This document shows, piece by piece, positions 38,912 through 48,984 of a stretch of DNA of 64,000 nucleotides (positions are counted from its first letter, which is position 1; every line of letters begins with the position of its first letter). The notes under the pieces are model-generated. The model made no database searches. It was not told where the DNA came from and worked only from the letters and a program-made list of their open reading frames with translations. The stretch covers positions 4,712,001 through 4,776,000 of the forward strand of contig OZ020244.1 of NCBI GenBank assembly GCA_963971285.1, in the 5' to 3' direction. The position numbers and the translations under genes were made by a program. The DNA is from Astropecten irregularis (taxonomy: Eukaryota; Echinodermata; Asteroidea; Paxillosida; Astropectinidae).

Positions 38912-39074
38912 ATAAAACAAAACTAGATGACGCACCCGTGTATTAACGAATGGGGGTTGCACTACGCTCACGTGCTAATAACAAACCGAGCAAGCCGCGC
39001 CGTTACGCGTTACGCGGTACGCCATGCACCAAGAAACATGATGGAACGCCGTAGCTATATTCGCGGTGGCTAAA

Positions 39075-39245
39075 ATTGTTTGTCGGTAATTCCATCATTT
39101 TAATTTGCCAATTTCATCATTTTATTTGCCGTTTTGTCATTCCGGTCGGCAATTCCATCATCCAGTTTATCATTCTGTCATTCTGTTCGAAAATTTCATC
39201 ATTCAATTTGGCAAAATGAGTGATGGAATTACCGAAGCAAACAAT
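39075..39245. mobile_element. Short hairpin MITE-like element, 171 bp
   Basis: Ends ATTGTTTG and CAAACAAT are inverted, and the 14-mer CGGTAATTCCATCA is repeated inverted just inside. The core contains several degenerate copies of a unit like AATTyCATCATTTTrTTTGCC, so the whole element can fold into a long hairpin. There is no coding capacity. The flanking 38912-39074 has no recognisable feature. Confidence 0.6.
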
Positions 39246-39345
39246 CTAAAAAGATAGCTAAGGCGTTCCATAAAAACAGATTTTAAACTCCCTTTAAAAA
39301 TGGCCCCGTGAAAGACGCATCCACGAGCAGCCAATGCGTCATCTA

Positions 39346-39481
39346 GGGCCTGTTTGTTTCGGACGAATCTGCGGATCCGGATCCCATTTTTCGGATCCTT
39401 CTCCTATGCAGGGTACGCTAAAATGGGATCCGGATCCGGATCCGAAGGATTCATGATCCTTTGCGTGAAACAAACAGGCCC
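39346..39481. mobile_element. Short MITE-like element, 136 bp, 15-bp TIRs
   Basis: GGGCCTGTTTGTTTC (39346-39360) is perfectly inverted at 39467-39481. The interior is dominated by GGATCC/CGGATC repeats, themselves palindromic. No target duplication is obvious and there is no ORF. Confidence 0.65.
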
Positions 39482-40620
39482 CCCTTTTTTTTTTATACAT
39501 CTATGCCGGCTCCGGCTCCAAACTTTGGGCGCCATATTGGAGACGCAAACCAAATTCAGACTCCGGCTTGGGCTTCATTTTGGGGCTTCAGAATTTGCCG
39601 AAAAACGAAGCCTGATGAAGTCTACCAAAGAGGTGGCTTCGTGGGGCTTCGTGACGTCACCCTTTGAATCACTGAGTACAAAGTCACGTGACAGTAATAA
39701 AAAGTGAACTTTGACACCCTTTCATTGTTGTATATTTAAATACTGAAACTAGTGAAATTATGGAAACTACAGTAGGATATTTTGGGAAACTTGTTGCAAC
39801 GAGCTCAGTGTAAATTGATAGACAAATTTCCATGTTTCAAACGTGGAGCCGCGCAAGCACGGCGACTTCGAACTGAAGCCGCGTGAAGTCGAAGCTTCGT
39901 GGAGCCAGAGCCGGAGCCTGAAGCCGGAGCCGAGATTTGGAAAAGGGCCCAGAGTCCGGTATCGGCTAAATGCACAGAAGGGGCACGTGACCAAAAAGGT
40001 CAGTTTTGATTTGTTTACGGAAATACCCGAAACATAATTTAATTCCAGATAGTAACATGAAATGTCGGACATTTCCGACAAGTCACGCGGGGTCATGCAC
40101 ATGATAAGACATGTTTAGTTTAGTTCTGTGCTACGGTTAAATAATAAGATCATAATTATTTTCCACACACAATACAGTACTCTTGTTATGCACTATTAGG
40201 GCTTTTGTTGCATGTTTCCTTCCGACTCTTTTAACTCTTACTTTGCCCAGGCAACATTTCAAAAATGAGAGCCGAAATGAAACATAAGATTTGTAATAAG
40301 AGTCGCCAGAGAATCTCTGGGAAAGGAACCAGACTAAAAGAAGAGGGGAGATCGGAGACCTCAATTATAGCCCGGCTCTTGCTCAAGCTCCGGCTTCATT
40401 TCTGTAATCCATATGGTGAAAATATAGGTTGTGGTTCCTCATCGAAGCTGAATCTCTGTTTTTTTTTCAAACCTGAGAATCTACTTCTGAACCGCAGCCA
40501 AAGGTACCGGTCTTTTTTGTATACCCGTTATTTAAAAATGGATTCACGAAGTGGAGCTGGAGCTGGAACTGGAGCTGGAGCCTGAACCTGAACCGAGCTT
40601 TCAAAAGGCCCCAGAAATGT
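39482..40620. repeat. Non-coding stretch rich in GGAGCY/GGCTCC repeats
   Basis: Blocks of CCGGCTCCGGCTCC (near 39505), GCCGGAGCC (39900-39940), CGGCTCTTGCTC (40370-40400) and GGAGCTGGAGCTGG (40553-40585) recur with alternating orientation. GGGCCC or GGCCCC words lie near the borders (39478, 39945, 40608). The stretch looks like one or two degraded inverted-repeat elements plus microsatellite expansion. Part lies in the intron downstream of the secreted-protein exon. I see no convincing gene. Confidence 0.4.
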
Positions 40621-40638
40621 ATTGAAAATCAAACTCAC

Positions 40639-40779
40639 CTTGTCCGGCCTTTTTAGGGCGGGGGCATTGTTTGCTCAGCTGTCGCACGGCTGCTTTCATC
40701 CAGTGTTCACCGGGAACCGGCTCAGGAGGAGGGCCGAAGTGACGAGCCACCAACTTACTTTCCAGACCATCTAAATTGG
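40639..40779 (-). CDS. Exon 2 of a putative secreted-protein gene (unidentified)
   Basis: Read on the minus strand, TTTGCTCCTCAG is a good 3' splice site before 40779, and ACAAG followed by GTGAGT is a near-consensus donor after 40639. The 141-nt exon is open throughout. It starts and ends in phase 1, matching the phase-1 end of the upstream signal-peptide exon. It encodes 46 full residues starting NLDGLESKLVARHFG, with a proline-rich GPPPEPVPGEH and a basic CPRPKK near the end. A 1-1 phase exon of this size is typical of extracellular modules that can be shuffled. I do not recognise the family. Further exons should lie at lower coordinates, but none was identified before the satellite. Confidence 0.6.
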
Positions 40780-41281
40780 CTGAGGAGCAAACCACAACCA
40801 AACATTGTAAACATCATTCCCAAGGGTCATGGATAGGGTGAGCTGGTTTTTGGAAGTCTACGAGAGCGAGGTGGAATACAAATACATGGGCGGATCAAGA
40901 CTAAGATCCGGTTTGGACTTCGTCGCGCGTAAACATCGAAGAGTCTCGGTTATGAAGTGAAGTGAAGTTGAGTTATCAAAACATTTTTTGGGGTGAAAAT
41001 TGTTGGGGTATTTGACAGATATTTGTTTCTATTCCTTAAGTGGTCTGCCAATAATATGTAGTAATATATGTACCATAATGCACTGTATCATACTCGAGAG
41101 TTGATGGTTTTGCACGAACGATTGTAACAAGATTTGCTTAGAATGAACTATGAAAAAGCGGCAAAGGAGTGTATGTTTTGTTATGGCTTTTACCAAAAGC
41201 TTGTACCAACGAAACTGGTAAACCCAGGATTTCAAGTAAAGCCCGGAACTAGATTAAATGGTGATTAACTGATTAACTTAC

Positions 41282-41333
41282 CAAGGATGGTGGTCAGAAC
41301 TGTCACCAAGGCCAAGGGGAGAAATATCTCCAT
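41282..41333 (-). CDS. Exon 1 (signal peptide) of the same putative secreted-protein gene
   Basis: On the minus strand, an ATG at 41333 opens MEIFLPLALVTVLTTIL, an acidic residue followed by a hydrophobic core and small residues, which looks like a cleavable signal peptide or membrane anchor. The exon ends after one base of the next codon at a consensus donor (CTTG then GTAAGT). Splicing over a 502-nt intron (40780-41281) creates an Ala codon and continues in frame into exon 2. A pyrimidine-rich acceptor (CCCCTCCACAG) precedes 41354, so 41334-41354 may be the end of a 5' UTR exon. The first in-frame ATG is the start. The protein would enter the secretory pathway; its role is unknown. Confidence 0.6.
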
Positions 41334-41896
41334 GATTCCTTTTTCTCGTGCTGCCTGTGGAGGGGAAAACATTTTGGAACAATGTTACTTGGATACGTAA
41401 TGGTCATTGCTGTTTTGCCGTGTACGCCTAATTCACGCTCAAAGATCGCTTGGTGAATGTGTTGTCTATCATTTCGTACTTGATGTTCAATCTAGAGAGG
41501 CAGATGCCACTGTTCTGAGTTTTATATTCATCGATTAACCTGTTTATCGTCCTTTATCGCGAGTTCAACATCATGGCCCATCCCGTCGTAATCGACGATG
41601 GAGTCGAAGTTTCACACAGTAATCTACGTAGTGTTTGGTTGAGATGGAGCAACCATTAAGAGTGGCAGAGCCCCACTGGGAGCGGTCGGGAGCTGTTGTC
41701 TCCCATGTTGTGCTAGGTATAACGAAAGCGGTGAGGTCACGTTTCAGGGCATCCTTTTAGCGCAGTCTTGGTCGACCGCGAGGTCGGGCAGCATCAGCAA
41801 GCCCACCGAAGACCAACCCACCGAAGACGGCGCTGTCTCAAAATGAACATATCTGTTGCCACAGTGATCTGCAAGATTGTGACATTTGGGATGTGG

Positions 41897-42605
41897 TCAC
41901 GCCAGGAGATAGATGCCTAAAATGGAACGTAGGCAACGGAAGTGGAAGGAGTTGAGACGGCGTTCTTGACGACGGTCGTCGTTGAATTGTGCCGTGGCTT
42001 GCATGTCATTGTGGAAGTCCATGAGGATAGCCAGGAGTGTATTCGGGCATCCAAGACGCTTCAGTATAGAGAACAGGCCTGAACGGCTAACGGAGTCGAA
42101 AGCCTTTGTCAAGTAGATGAAGACGACGTAAAGCGGACGCTGCTGCTCTACACACTTTTCCTGTAGCTGTCTCAGAGAAAACACCATGTCGACAGTGGAG
42201 CGAGATTGACGGAAACCACATTGACTCTCAGGTAGAATTCTGTTGGCGATGACCTACAGCCGGGGAAGCAAGGACATTTCCAGCGATGCTCAACAGAAAA
42301 AGCATCTGTAGTTATTGCAGTCTTGACGGCTGCCTTTATTTTTTGTAGAGGGTGATAATGTTTGCATCTTTTAAGTTCTGTGGGAGACACCGAGAGTGTC
42401 AGCACAGCTGGAAGATGTTGCACAGCTCAGCCATGAGATCAGCCCCACCACACTTCAAGACCTCTGGAGGAATGCCATCGGCACCAGGAGATTTGTTGTT
42501 CTTTAGCCCATCAAGAGCACGTTTTACTGCAGCCAAGGTGATGTCAGTGTCAAGCTGATGCAGGATGGGAAGACGTGGAAGAGAGTCCAGTGCGTCAGGG
42601 CTCAC
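41897..42605 (-). pseudogene. LINE reverse transcriptase remnant, catalytic core deleted
   Basis: The minus strand encodes LKNNKSPGADGIPPEVLKCGG (RT block 1) at about 42430-42520, then QRPLYVVFIYLTKAFDSVSR (the expected FIDLTKAFD has D changed to Y) at about 42070-42140. The frame then goes directly to the C-terminal region near 41900-41960. The FADD/YADD block is absent, which indicates an internal deletion. The two parts are in different frames. Confidence 0.85.
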
Positions 42606-43318
42606 TACAGAATCGACAGCATAGGGCGAGCAGAAATGCTCTGCCCAACGATGAAGCTGTGTAGAGGGATCAGTGAGGACTTCAAGTGTAGCCGACAGCA
42701 GCCTGGGACACTCTTCTTTGGGGTAGGGCCTATTGTTTCTTTGATGCTGAAGTACAGAGCCCGTAGATCCCCGAAGTTGGCGCAGTGTTGGATGCGACCG
42801 CTGAGATCAGCCCAGTAGCGACGCAGGGCAATACGAGTCAAGCGCTGGACGTTTCTCTTAGCGGCACGAAGCGCAGACTTGGAGGAGCGTGTGTGGAGCA
42901 TGAAGGCTTTTGATCTTGCTGCACGTTTTGCCTCAAGTGCAGGGAGCAAGATGTCAGCACTATCACGAAAGAAGTTGGGTTGTGTTTGAGTACGTCGACC
43001 AAAAGCGGAGAGAGCACAGTTCATGATTGTGAGCTTAAACCTGGACCACGCAGGACCAGGGCAATTTGGTGAAGGAGATGAGCAAAGCTGTTCATTGATG
43101 AGATCCTGAAACTTGGTGACACAGTTGATGTCCAGAGTGGTGGAGGTGTCGACGACGGATGATCTTAACCGAGCCTGATAAAACTGTTTAGGCTGCATAC
43201 TCAGCTTGCAACGGACAAAAGCATGCTCGGTGTTACAGTCTTCGGAGTGCATACTACGGCACTGTTTGACATCACGCAGCTGACTCTTTCTGACGATGAT
43301 GTGGTCCAGTTGATGCAA
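42605..43318 (-). pseudogene. LINE linker region between endonuclease and RT
   Basis: A 237-residue open stretch begins MHQLDHIIVRKSQLRDVKQCRSM and includes the usual LINE signature after the endonuclease (DHIIV...RD), followed by a basic, tryptophan-containing linker (RRYWADLSGRIQHC). It joins a degraded RT start. It has no independent function. Confidence 0.75.
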
Positions 43319-43414
43319 ATGGAGGGTGTATCCACGTGGATTGGAACGAGGTGAGCCAGTAAAGAAGGTGCTAGTTAGATACAGTTCATGGCCGGCACAA
43401 CACCCCAGGAAATG

Positions 43415-44060
43415 TTAACTGTTATCGTTCATGTCGCCAAAGCCGTGAGGACCTATCACACCGCACCAGGACCCATGGTCAGAACCAGTACGGGCATTGA
43501 AGTCACCGGCAAGTATAATGCTGTCCCCGGCTGGTATACTGAGCAGAGTGTCTTCAAGCAGTTGGTAGAATGTGTCATTTTCTGTAGAATCAGCCAACGG
43601 AGTAGGAGCATATGCAGAGATGACGATGACAGCGCCACTACTAAGGCAGATCCGCATTGACATGAGTTGAGGAGAGAGGGAAACAGGTTGTTGAATGCAT
43701 GGTAGCAGGGAGTTTCGAATTGCAAGGCCAACTCCATGCATAGGTTTTGTGCCATCTGGGTGACCACTCCAAAAGAAGGTGAAGTTTGCTTCACGAATGG
43801 AGCCATTGCCAGTGAGCCAAGTCTCACCGAGAGCACAAACGCTATGTCGAGTTCAAGGTCAATCATAGCAGACTTTCGCAGGAAAGATTGCTGGACAGTA
43901 CGAATACTCATGGAGCGAACATTCCAGCATGCTAACACAAAGGAGGCAGTAGCAGGATGACGACCCGGATGCGCCTGCCTGGAACGCAATCCTTGCCGGG
44001 CAACGAGAGTCCCAGAACTGGAAGACCCCCGTTTTGCCAGTCGCTGAAACTGATTTGGAA
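43415..44060 (-). pseudogene. LINE endonuclease domain remnant
   Basis: The minus strand encodes ACWNVRSM near 43945, typical of the start of an endonuclease/exonuclease/phosphatase domain. In a second frame it encodes GVGLAIRNSLLP, SAYAPTP and LAGDFNARTGSDH (GDFNAR at about 43492-43512), the metal/phosphate-binding motifs. The domain would nick target DNA for target-primed reverse transcription. At least one frameshift divides it. Confidence 0.85.
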
Positions 44061-44095
44061 ACATGAATGTGGTGCTCCCCTCTGGACCTTGCAAT

Positions 44096-44443
44096 CATCG
44101 TATCCAGCGGAACGCGAAGCGTGACGGCTGGGGTGAAAGAAGGTTGCCCCGCAGTGGCGAACTAACTACACATTGTGACCAGCAACCGTTGACTCGAGAA
44201 GGAGTTCCTCCGCGTGACGATCGGCTGCAACATGCCGAGGACACAAATGTTGTGACGCCATGATTGCACCTGCCAGCCCCTGCTGCCGAGCTGACGACAT
44301 GTGTACTAGAGGAAAATGTTCCCCACCTGCTGGAATGCACCAGCAGGTTCACTCATGTATTACATTTTGCTGACCAGCCGAGGTCAGGAACCGGGTTGTG
44401 GCCACTGCTGTACACAAGCAGAATCCGAGGAGCCATACATGAG
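44096..44443. other. Unassigned sequence between LINE and hairpin element
   Basis: Short ORFs on both strands are not supported by motifs. It may be the 5' untranslated part of the minus-strand LINE. I see no promoter, RNA gene or repeat that I can name. Confidence 0.3.
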
Positions 44444-44545
44444 CTAGGGTGGTCAGTTGGAACCAAAGGTTAGGGCCCCCAAAAAATTGGGGCGGCTGCT
44501 CAATGGCCAAAGGTAATATCCATCCTGACCATCCCAACACCCTAG
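44444..44545. mobile_element. Small inverted-repeat element (102 bp)
   Basis: CTAGGGTG at 44444 is inverted as CACCCTAG at 44538-44545, with further complementary GGTCAG/CTGACC and GGGGC pairs inside. It is possibly a degraded MITE. The remaining sequence to 44792 shows no gene. Confidence 0.35.
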
Positions 44546-44792
44546 TTCACCCGAGTTCATACCTTCATAATATCACACTGGAAATTCGGCCCCTAGCCTT
44601 TGGTAACTCTGCCCCAGTTCACATTGTTATCCCCCATGCGTTGTGTCCCTCTTGCAACCTTGTATCGGTTCGACGAAATGAATTCAGATATTTTGACTTT
44701 TTACATTGCTTGAAGAAAAAATACACTTGGGTGAGTCTGAAGATGAAAAGGTCAGAGGTCGGAGCCCCTACAGCACATAACATAAATGTCAG

Positions 44793-45032
44793 TCACGAGG
44801 AAGCCCACTTGATTGATAGCGCCACAGGTAGTCGCTCAGTGAACATGCCGCGTGCCAGGTGTATCAACGGTTGTTTGTCCGAAACAGTGGAGCCATCAGG
44901 AAAACCTTGTTGGATGGCGGTAGCGGCCGAACGGTAGTTCTTTACGATTGCTTCAGTGAGGCCTGACTTAAACATGTAGAGCAGAAAACCAGCCACCGTG
45001 AGTTTGGATTCAGAGATCGTTCCCTGCACCAT
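44793..45032 (-). pseudogene. Tyrosine-recombinase N-terminal fragment, DIRS-like
   Basis: A 79-residue minus-strand frame includes KLTVAGFLLYMFKSGLTEAI, VKNYRSAATAIQQGF and LARGMFTERLP. The pattern GL...(V/I)K.YRSA followed by L.RGMF.ERLP is characteristic of the core-binding (SAM-like) domain of tyrosine recombinases in DIRS/Ngaro retroelements. The catalytic C-terminal R-H-R-Y part is absent. It is probably the 3' part of the same kind of element whose gag remnants lie at 46721-51060. The start Met shown may not be the original start. Confidence 0.6.
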
Positions 45033-45179
45033 GACTTAAAATGTCGTATAGCCTGCTACTGTAGACTTGCCTTGCCTTGTAGAAAGGCCTGCTGCCTGAC
45101 ACGTTCATTGCAGAGAGGCCAGCAGGTCAGGTGACGATCCTATGGTTTCGGATGCATGATCCCTGACCTCAGCTGTGAG

Positions 45180-46720
45180 ATGATGTCCGACCTGCGGGCG
45201 ATTAAATATGTTGAGCGGCTTTAAGTTGATAATGGGCCGCCATTGGAGGATACTTCAGAACTGACGGGTTTTTCGGAGTGCGCAGTTCCTCAACAATAAT
45301 TACCGCTTGCTCATTGCAACTTCTTCGAGTGCAGCCCGGAGGCTGTCTCCATCTCAGCCAAGGCTTGATGTGAGTCGTCTTCGGGAGCCGTGGCGGATGA
45401 TTTTGCATGCGGTCTTCGTGACCTGCTTGGGGGAATGCCTAATCTGGAGCGCCCTGAGGTGATGTGGTGTTTCTTCAGGGACACCACTCTGCCTGTTGCT
45501 GGTGAAAGGCTTGGAGCTCCAAGAGTGTCCAGGAAGACCTTTGTCTCTGAATGACCACCTAGAGGCGAGGAAGTTGAGGCACTTTGCTGTGCGATCCCTT
45601 AGGGCTGACAAGGAGGCGCATGTACGGTCTGTGTGTGAGCGAATCGAGAGCATCGCGTTCCTCTAACTCTGCATCGGGGGTAAGGTGGGTCAGATCTGCA
45701 AGCGGCGAGTTGCTGACGGAGGAGTCCGAGGTAAGGTTTTGTTGGGCATCCTACTTTGAGCAGTTACGTATGAATATTAGGGTCCACCAATGGTTGCCAA
45801 CCCACCATTCGACTGTTATCCACCTACGCTCTTGGAAACGAGGGATGCGGTGAACAGTATGAAAAGTGGGAAGGCAGCAGGGATCTATGGTATCCAAGCA
45901 GGATTTTTGAATGCTGGTGGGACAATACAGTTGAGATATTGCATGACATACTAGGTTCCGTATGGACCACTGGCGAGATTCCGTCTAACTGGAAGAGTGG
46001 TATTAAATAGTTCCTCTCTGGACGGGCAAGAGGGGTCTCAAGGATTGCAATGCATATCGAGGTGTGACATTGCTCTATGTGCCCAGCAAGGTTCTTGCCA
46101 AGATTCTTCTGCGTAACATCAGTCTGGGTCAATCCAAAGAGATCAACGATTGACCGTATTTTGGCACCGCTGGTTCTCTCGAACCACATGCGCGAGTATC
46201 TTAGTAGGTTCTTTGCAGCCTATATCGATCTCCGCAAGGCGTTCTACTCGGTAGATCTAGGTGCCCTCTGGCGGCTTCTGTGTTCCCGTGGCTACCACTG
46301 ACTCTGATGACTCTACTGTTCAAACTATACTCAGGTACCGAGAGTGTTGTGAGTTGTGCGGGTCCAAACTCAGAGTTCTTCCAAATTTCGTCTGGTGTGG
46401 GACAATGAAGGATTGAAGCTCAACACTGGGCCATGGGGAGGACGCCGGGTAGAGAATTGTGGCCGTGAGGAGTATCATTCGACGATGTCACTGTAGCTGA
46501 CCTTGACTTTGCCGATGATGATGTTACCTTCGCGGAGACTCTTGAGCTGCTCGTGGGTGCTGTTGAGTCTCTGAGCTTCGAGTTGGAGCCCCTGGGGCTA
46601 AAAGTGTCCTGGAAAAACCAAGGTTTTTTTAATGACTTGATGAGGCGAATTCTCTCTATGAGAGAACCTACTGGTAGGACTCGCCCGGTAGGGCGTCCGC
46701 ATGACACGTTGGCTACGTCA
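45180..46720 (+). mobile_element. Degraded LINE, plus strand, with RT motifs
   Basis: Spread over several frames are SGELLTEESEVRFCWASYFEQL (45705-45770, the usual lead-in to LINE RT), MKSGKAAGIYGIQA (45858-45900), GEIPSNWKSG, then FAAYIDLRKAFYSVD (about 46210-46255) and LDFADDDVTFAETLELL (46500-46550). The last holds the catalytic F-A-D-D box. SFELEPLGLKVSW follows, then the C-terminal REPTGRTRPVGRPHD near 46660-46710. There are many stops and frameshifts. It belongs to a different family or subfamily from the minus-strand LINE. It breaks at 46720, where a foreign block intervenes, and its 3' end resumes at 48699. Confidence 0.85.
46643..46720. repeat. 78-bp direct repeat flanking inserted DIRS-like block (left copy)
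   Basis: Begins AGGCGAATTC and ends GGCTACGTCA. Repeated at 48699-48775 with about six differences. It is either a long, old target duplication or overlap between two LINE copies. Confidence 0.7.
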
Positions 46721-48698
46721 GAAAAAAAACCTCACTCTGTATAGAGTCGCACGCTTTCCCTTGACGGTCGGGGTTTGTGTAGCGCGGGGTATCGTTTCCG
46801 ACGGTAGGGTGCTCGTGAATTCGAGTTTGTATCCATGATTTATCGTGGCGAGTACCCATCTGTCCGAAGTGATTTCTTGCCAGGACCCCCCCCCCCCCCA
46901 AAGGCTTAGACGTCCCCCGACAGGTCCAGGTGCTGAGGCTAGATAGTCATCGCCAGAACCCCCCCCCCCCAGAGTACCCTGGCACCCCACTGAGCTTTGG
47001 GACGTGTATCTCGCGAGGATGACTGTGGGAGTGCTTTGGCCGCAATGTTACCTGGCGAAGCTCACGGAGCCTGATGTTTCGAACCCCTCAGACAAGAGTC
47101 TCGAGACAAAAGGAGGATCTGGTTTGTGAGCTTCGTTTCTGTAGGCCTACGGTACGACCTCCCGTGTTGCCAGTGACCTTGCGAAGGTATAATATACTTG
47201 GTGGTGTCAATTCGCTTCGCTGCTGTCTTCATCACATCTTGGAAGTGACCATTGAAAACATCATTACCCAGAAGGGAAGATCTTGCAGTCTCTCCTTGAT
47301 ATGGAATGTCCATATCGCTAAGGGCATTCGCTCGACGTGAGTAAGTTGTTAGCCAGGAAATTCTTGTTAACTGGTCAAAGATGGTGCGTAGCCCTTCATC
47401 AAGGCACCAACATGGCTCTCACAATACTTAGACAGTGACACATACCAGATATTCGTAAAGCAGCTGTAGTAAGAACGTTTTCGTTGGAATTGCGAACCTA
47501 TCAATGCAGCCTTAATAGGGTGTTGCTTTTCCTCCGTCAGCTGATAGCTTGTCCCTTGCTGTGTCCGGAAGTAGAGGGACTTTCCCCTCTATCAATCTAT
47601 GGAGTGGGCGGTGCTGTTCTGTCAGTCGGGTGAGGTCACGTCCTGCCCCTTCCGTATCGGTAAATTGCGATCGCGGATTCGGGAAGTTAGCTACGGGGAT
47701 GCGTGGTCCGGTCCGCCGTAGGTACGCCCAGTCTTTAAGGCCTACGCCAAGACTGACAATGTTTCGGAACGCCTGCAGGGGTCTCACTTTGACCTACATC
47801 CTTGCAGTCGAAGCGGCTTGTTTTGAAACCTTGGGATTCGTCCCAAGAAATCAACGAGCTCCGCTTCTGTTTCTGTTTCTTTGCTTTACTGGTGCTGCCG
47901 GTGGTGCTACCTGGAGACATATCAACCAACGGGATCCCGGATAACTTTTCGTTCTCGGACTCGAGTCCATCTGGCGTCTGGCTCCGGTTAACCCCAGATA
48001 ATGAACCAGCCAGATTTAGACGCCATGCCGGTCTCGTGGGCCTCGAGAAGATTCTCCCTGTCCGCCGCTGGTGATCCATAAGTGGCTGTCTCCGGAAACT
48101 CAAGCATTTAAGGTGGTTCGGTGGGTGGTTGTTGGTCCGGCTGGGTCTTAATTGCCTTTCTTCAGAGCCTTAACCACGGGGCTGCCGGCAGCAGATCGTG
48201 TTCCTGTCTTTTTGACTGCGGGTCCCTTGCTGGTTGATGCTAGCGGTGTCATGGTGGCGGTGGACGACGTGTCCCCCGGCGATTCATCTGAGCCCTACCC
48301 ATGTGAGGCAGTTGTGTAGCGGGAGACTGACCGCGATCCACGGCGAACGCCCAACGGCACTGAGGTAGCGGTCCGGAGGAGCTGAGCTCAACGACCGCTG
48401 CCTGCTTTACGCGCCGTTTAGTTTATAGCACCCCGATGGGAGAGGAACGGATTCTTTTCCCGTATAGTGGCCTCACTGCAACCTGCAAGTGAGGTTGTTG
48501 TTGTACACCGGGAGATTGAGTTCTTCACGTCAAGGCTTGGCGTGCTTAAAAATCACGGTGTTCGTTCCCCGTACCGAGAAAGCTCGGTTTGGACTGGGAC
48601 CTCGTTGAGGCGACTAACGCCAGGAACGGGAAAAAGCGATACCCGACCACCTCTCCCTTGGAGCAGAATGGGCTTTGAGGGAAAATAGCGACCATGCC
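46721..48698 (-). mobile_element. DIRS-like gag-region remnant, copy 1
   Basis: About 1.98 kb shares end-to-end similarity with 48985-51060. On the minus strand, broken frames encode a serine/lysine-rich stretch (SPGSTTGSTSKAKKQKQK, 47850-47920), NFPNPRSQFTDTEGAGRDLTR (near 47640-47700), and LLGNDVFNGHFQDVMKTAAKRID (near 47200-47270). The last resembles the LFGDxF...K/R segment seen in gag-like proteins of DIRS/Ngaro elements. Frameshifts and stops make it inactive. Two C tracts (46886-46898 and 46959-46969) interrupt the 3' part. Confidence 0.55.
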
Positions 48699-48905
48699 AG
48701 GCGAATTCGCTCTATGAGAGAACCTACTGGTATGACTCGCCTGGTAGGGCGTCCGCATGACGCGTGGTTACGTCACATAGAACGTTATTTTGCTTGGATG
48801 GGGATGGGTCGTGTAATTGCCTGGGGATGGCTATCAGGAGACCGCTCGAAGATAGATGCGGCAACGCGCTGCCGCGGCGCATGCTCACACTGATTGATTG
48901 ATTTG
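48699..48905 (+). pseudogene. 3' end of plus-strand LINE
   Basis: This encodes SMREPTGMTRLVGRPHD, then AWLRHIERYFAWMGM and DRSKIDAATRCRGACSH, the conserved C-terminus of this LINE type, and ends with CTGATTGATTGATTTG. Short ATTG repeats at the 3' end are common in some non-LTR families. The first 77 bp repeat the sequence 46643-46720 with about 92% identity, so this is either the continuation of the interrupted LINE or a second copy. Confidence 0.8.
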
Positions 48906-48984
48906 CCTGACCCCATAGGGGGAGGGTTAAAACGGAAGGTTGATGGAATCCAAATCCCTGATTTGTGTTGACTCTCTCTATTGC

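Larger units (their letters stand above)
41560..44095 (-). mobile_element. Degraded non-LTR retrotransposon (LINE), minus strand
   Basis: Reading from high to low coordinates gives an AP-endonuclease, a linker and a reverse transcriptase in the order expected for an APE-type LINE, but split over several frames by frameshifts and stops. The central palm of the RT with the catalytic YADD/FADD box is missing: the reading frame passes from the finger/palm start (LTKAFDSVSR) straight to the C-terminal RRQERRLNSFH...RCLRSILG. The element is therefore inactive. It sits just upstream of the secreted-protein exons. Confidence 0.85.
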
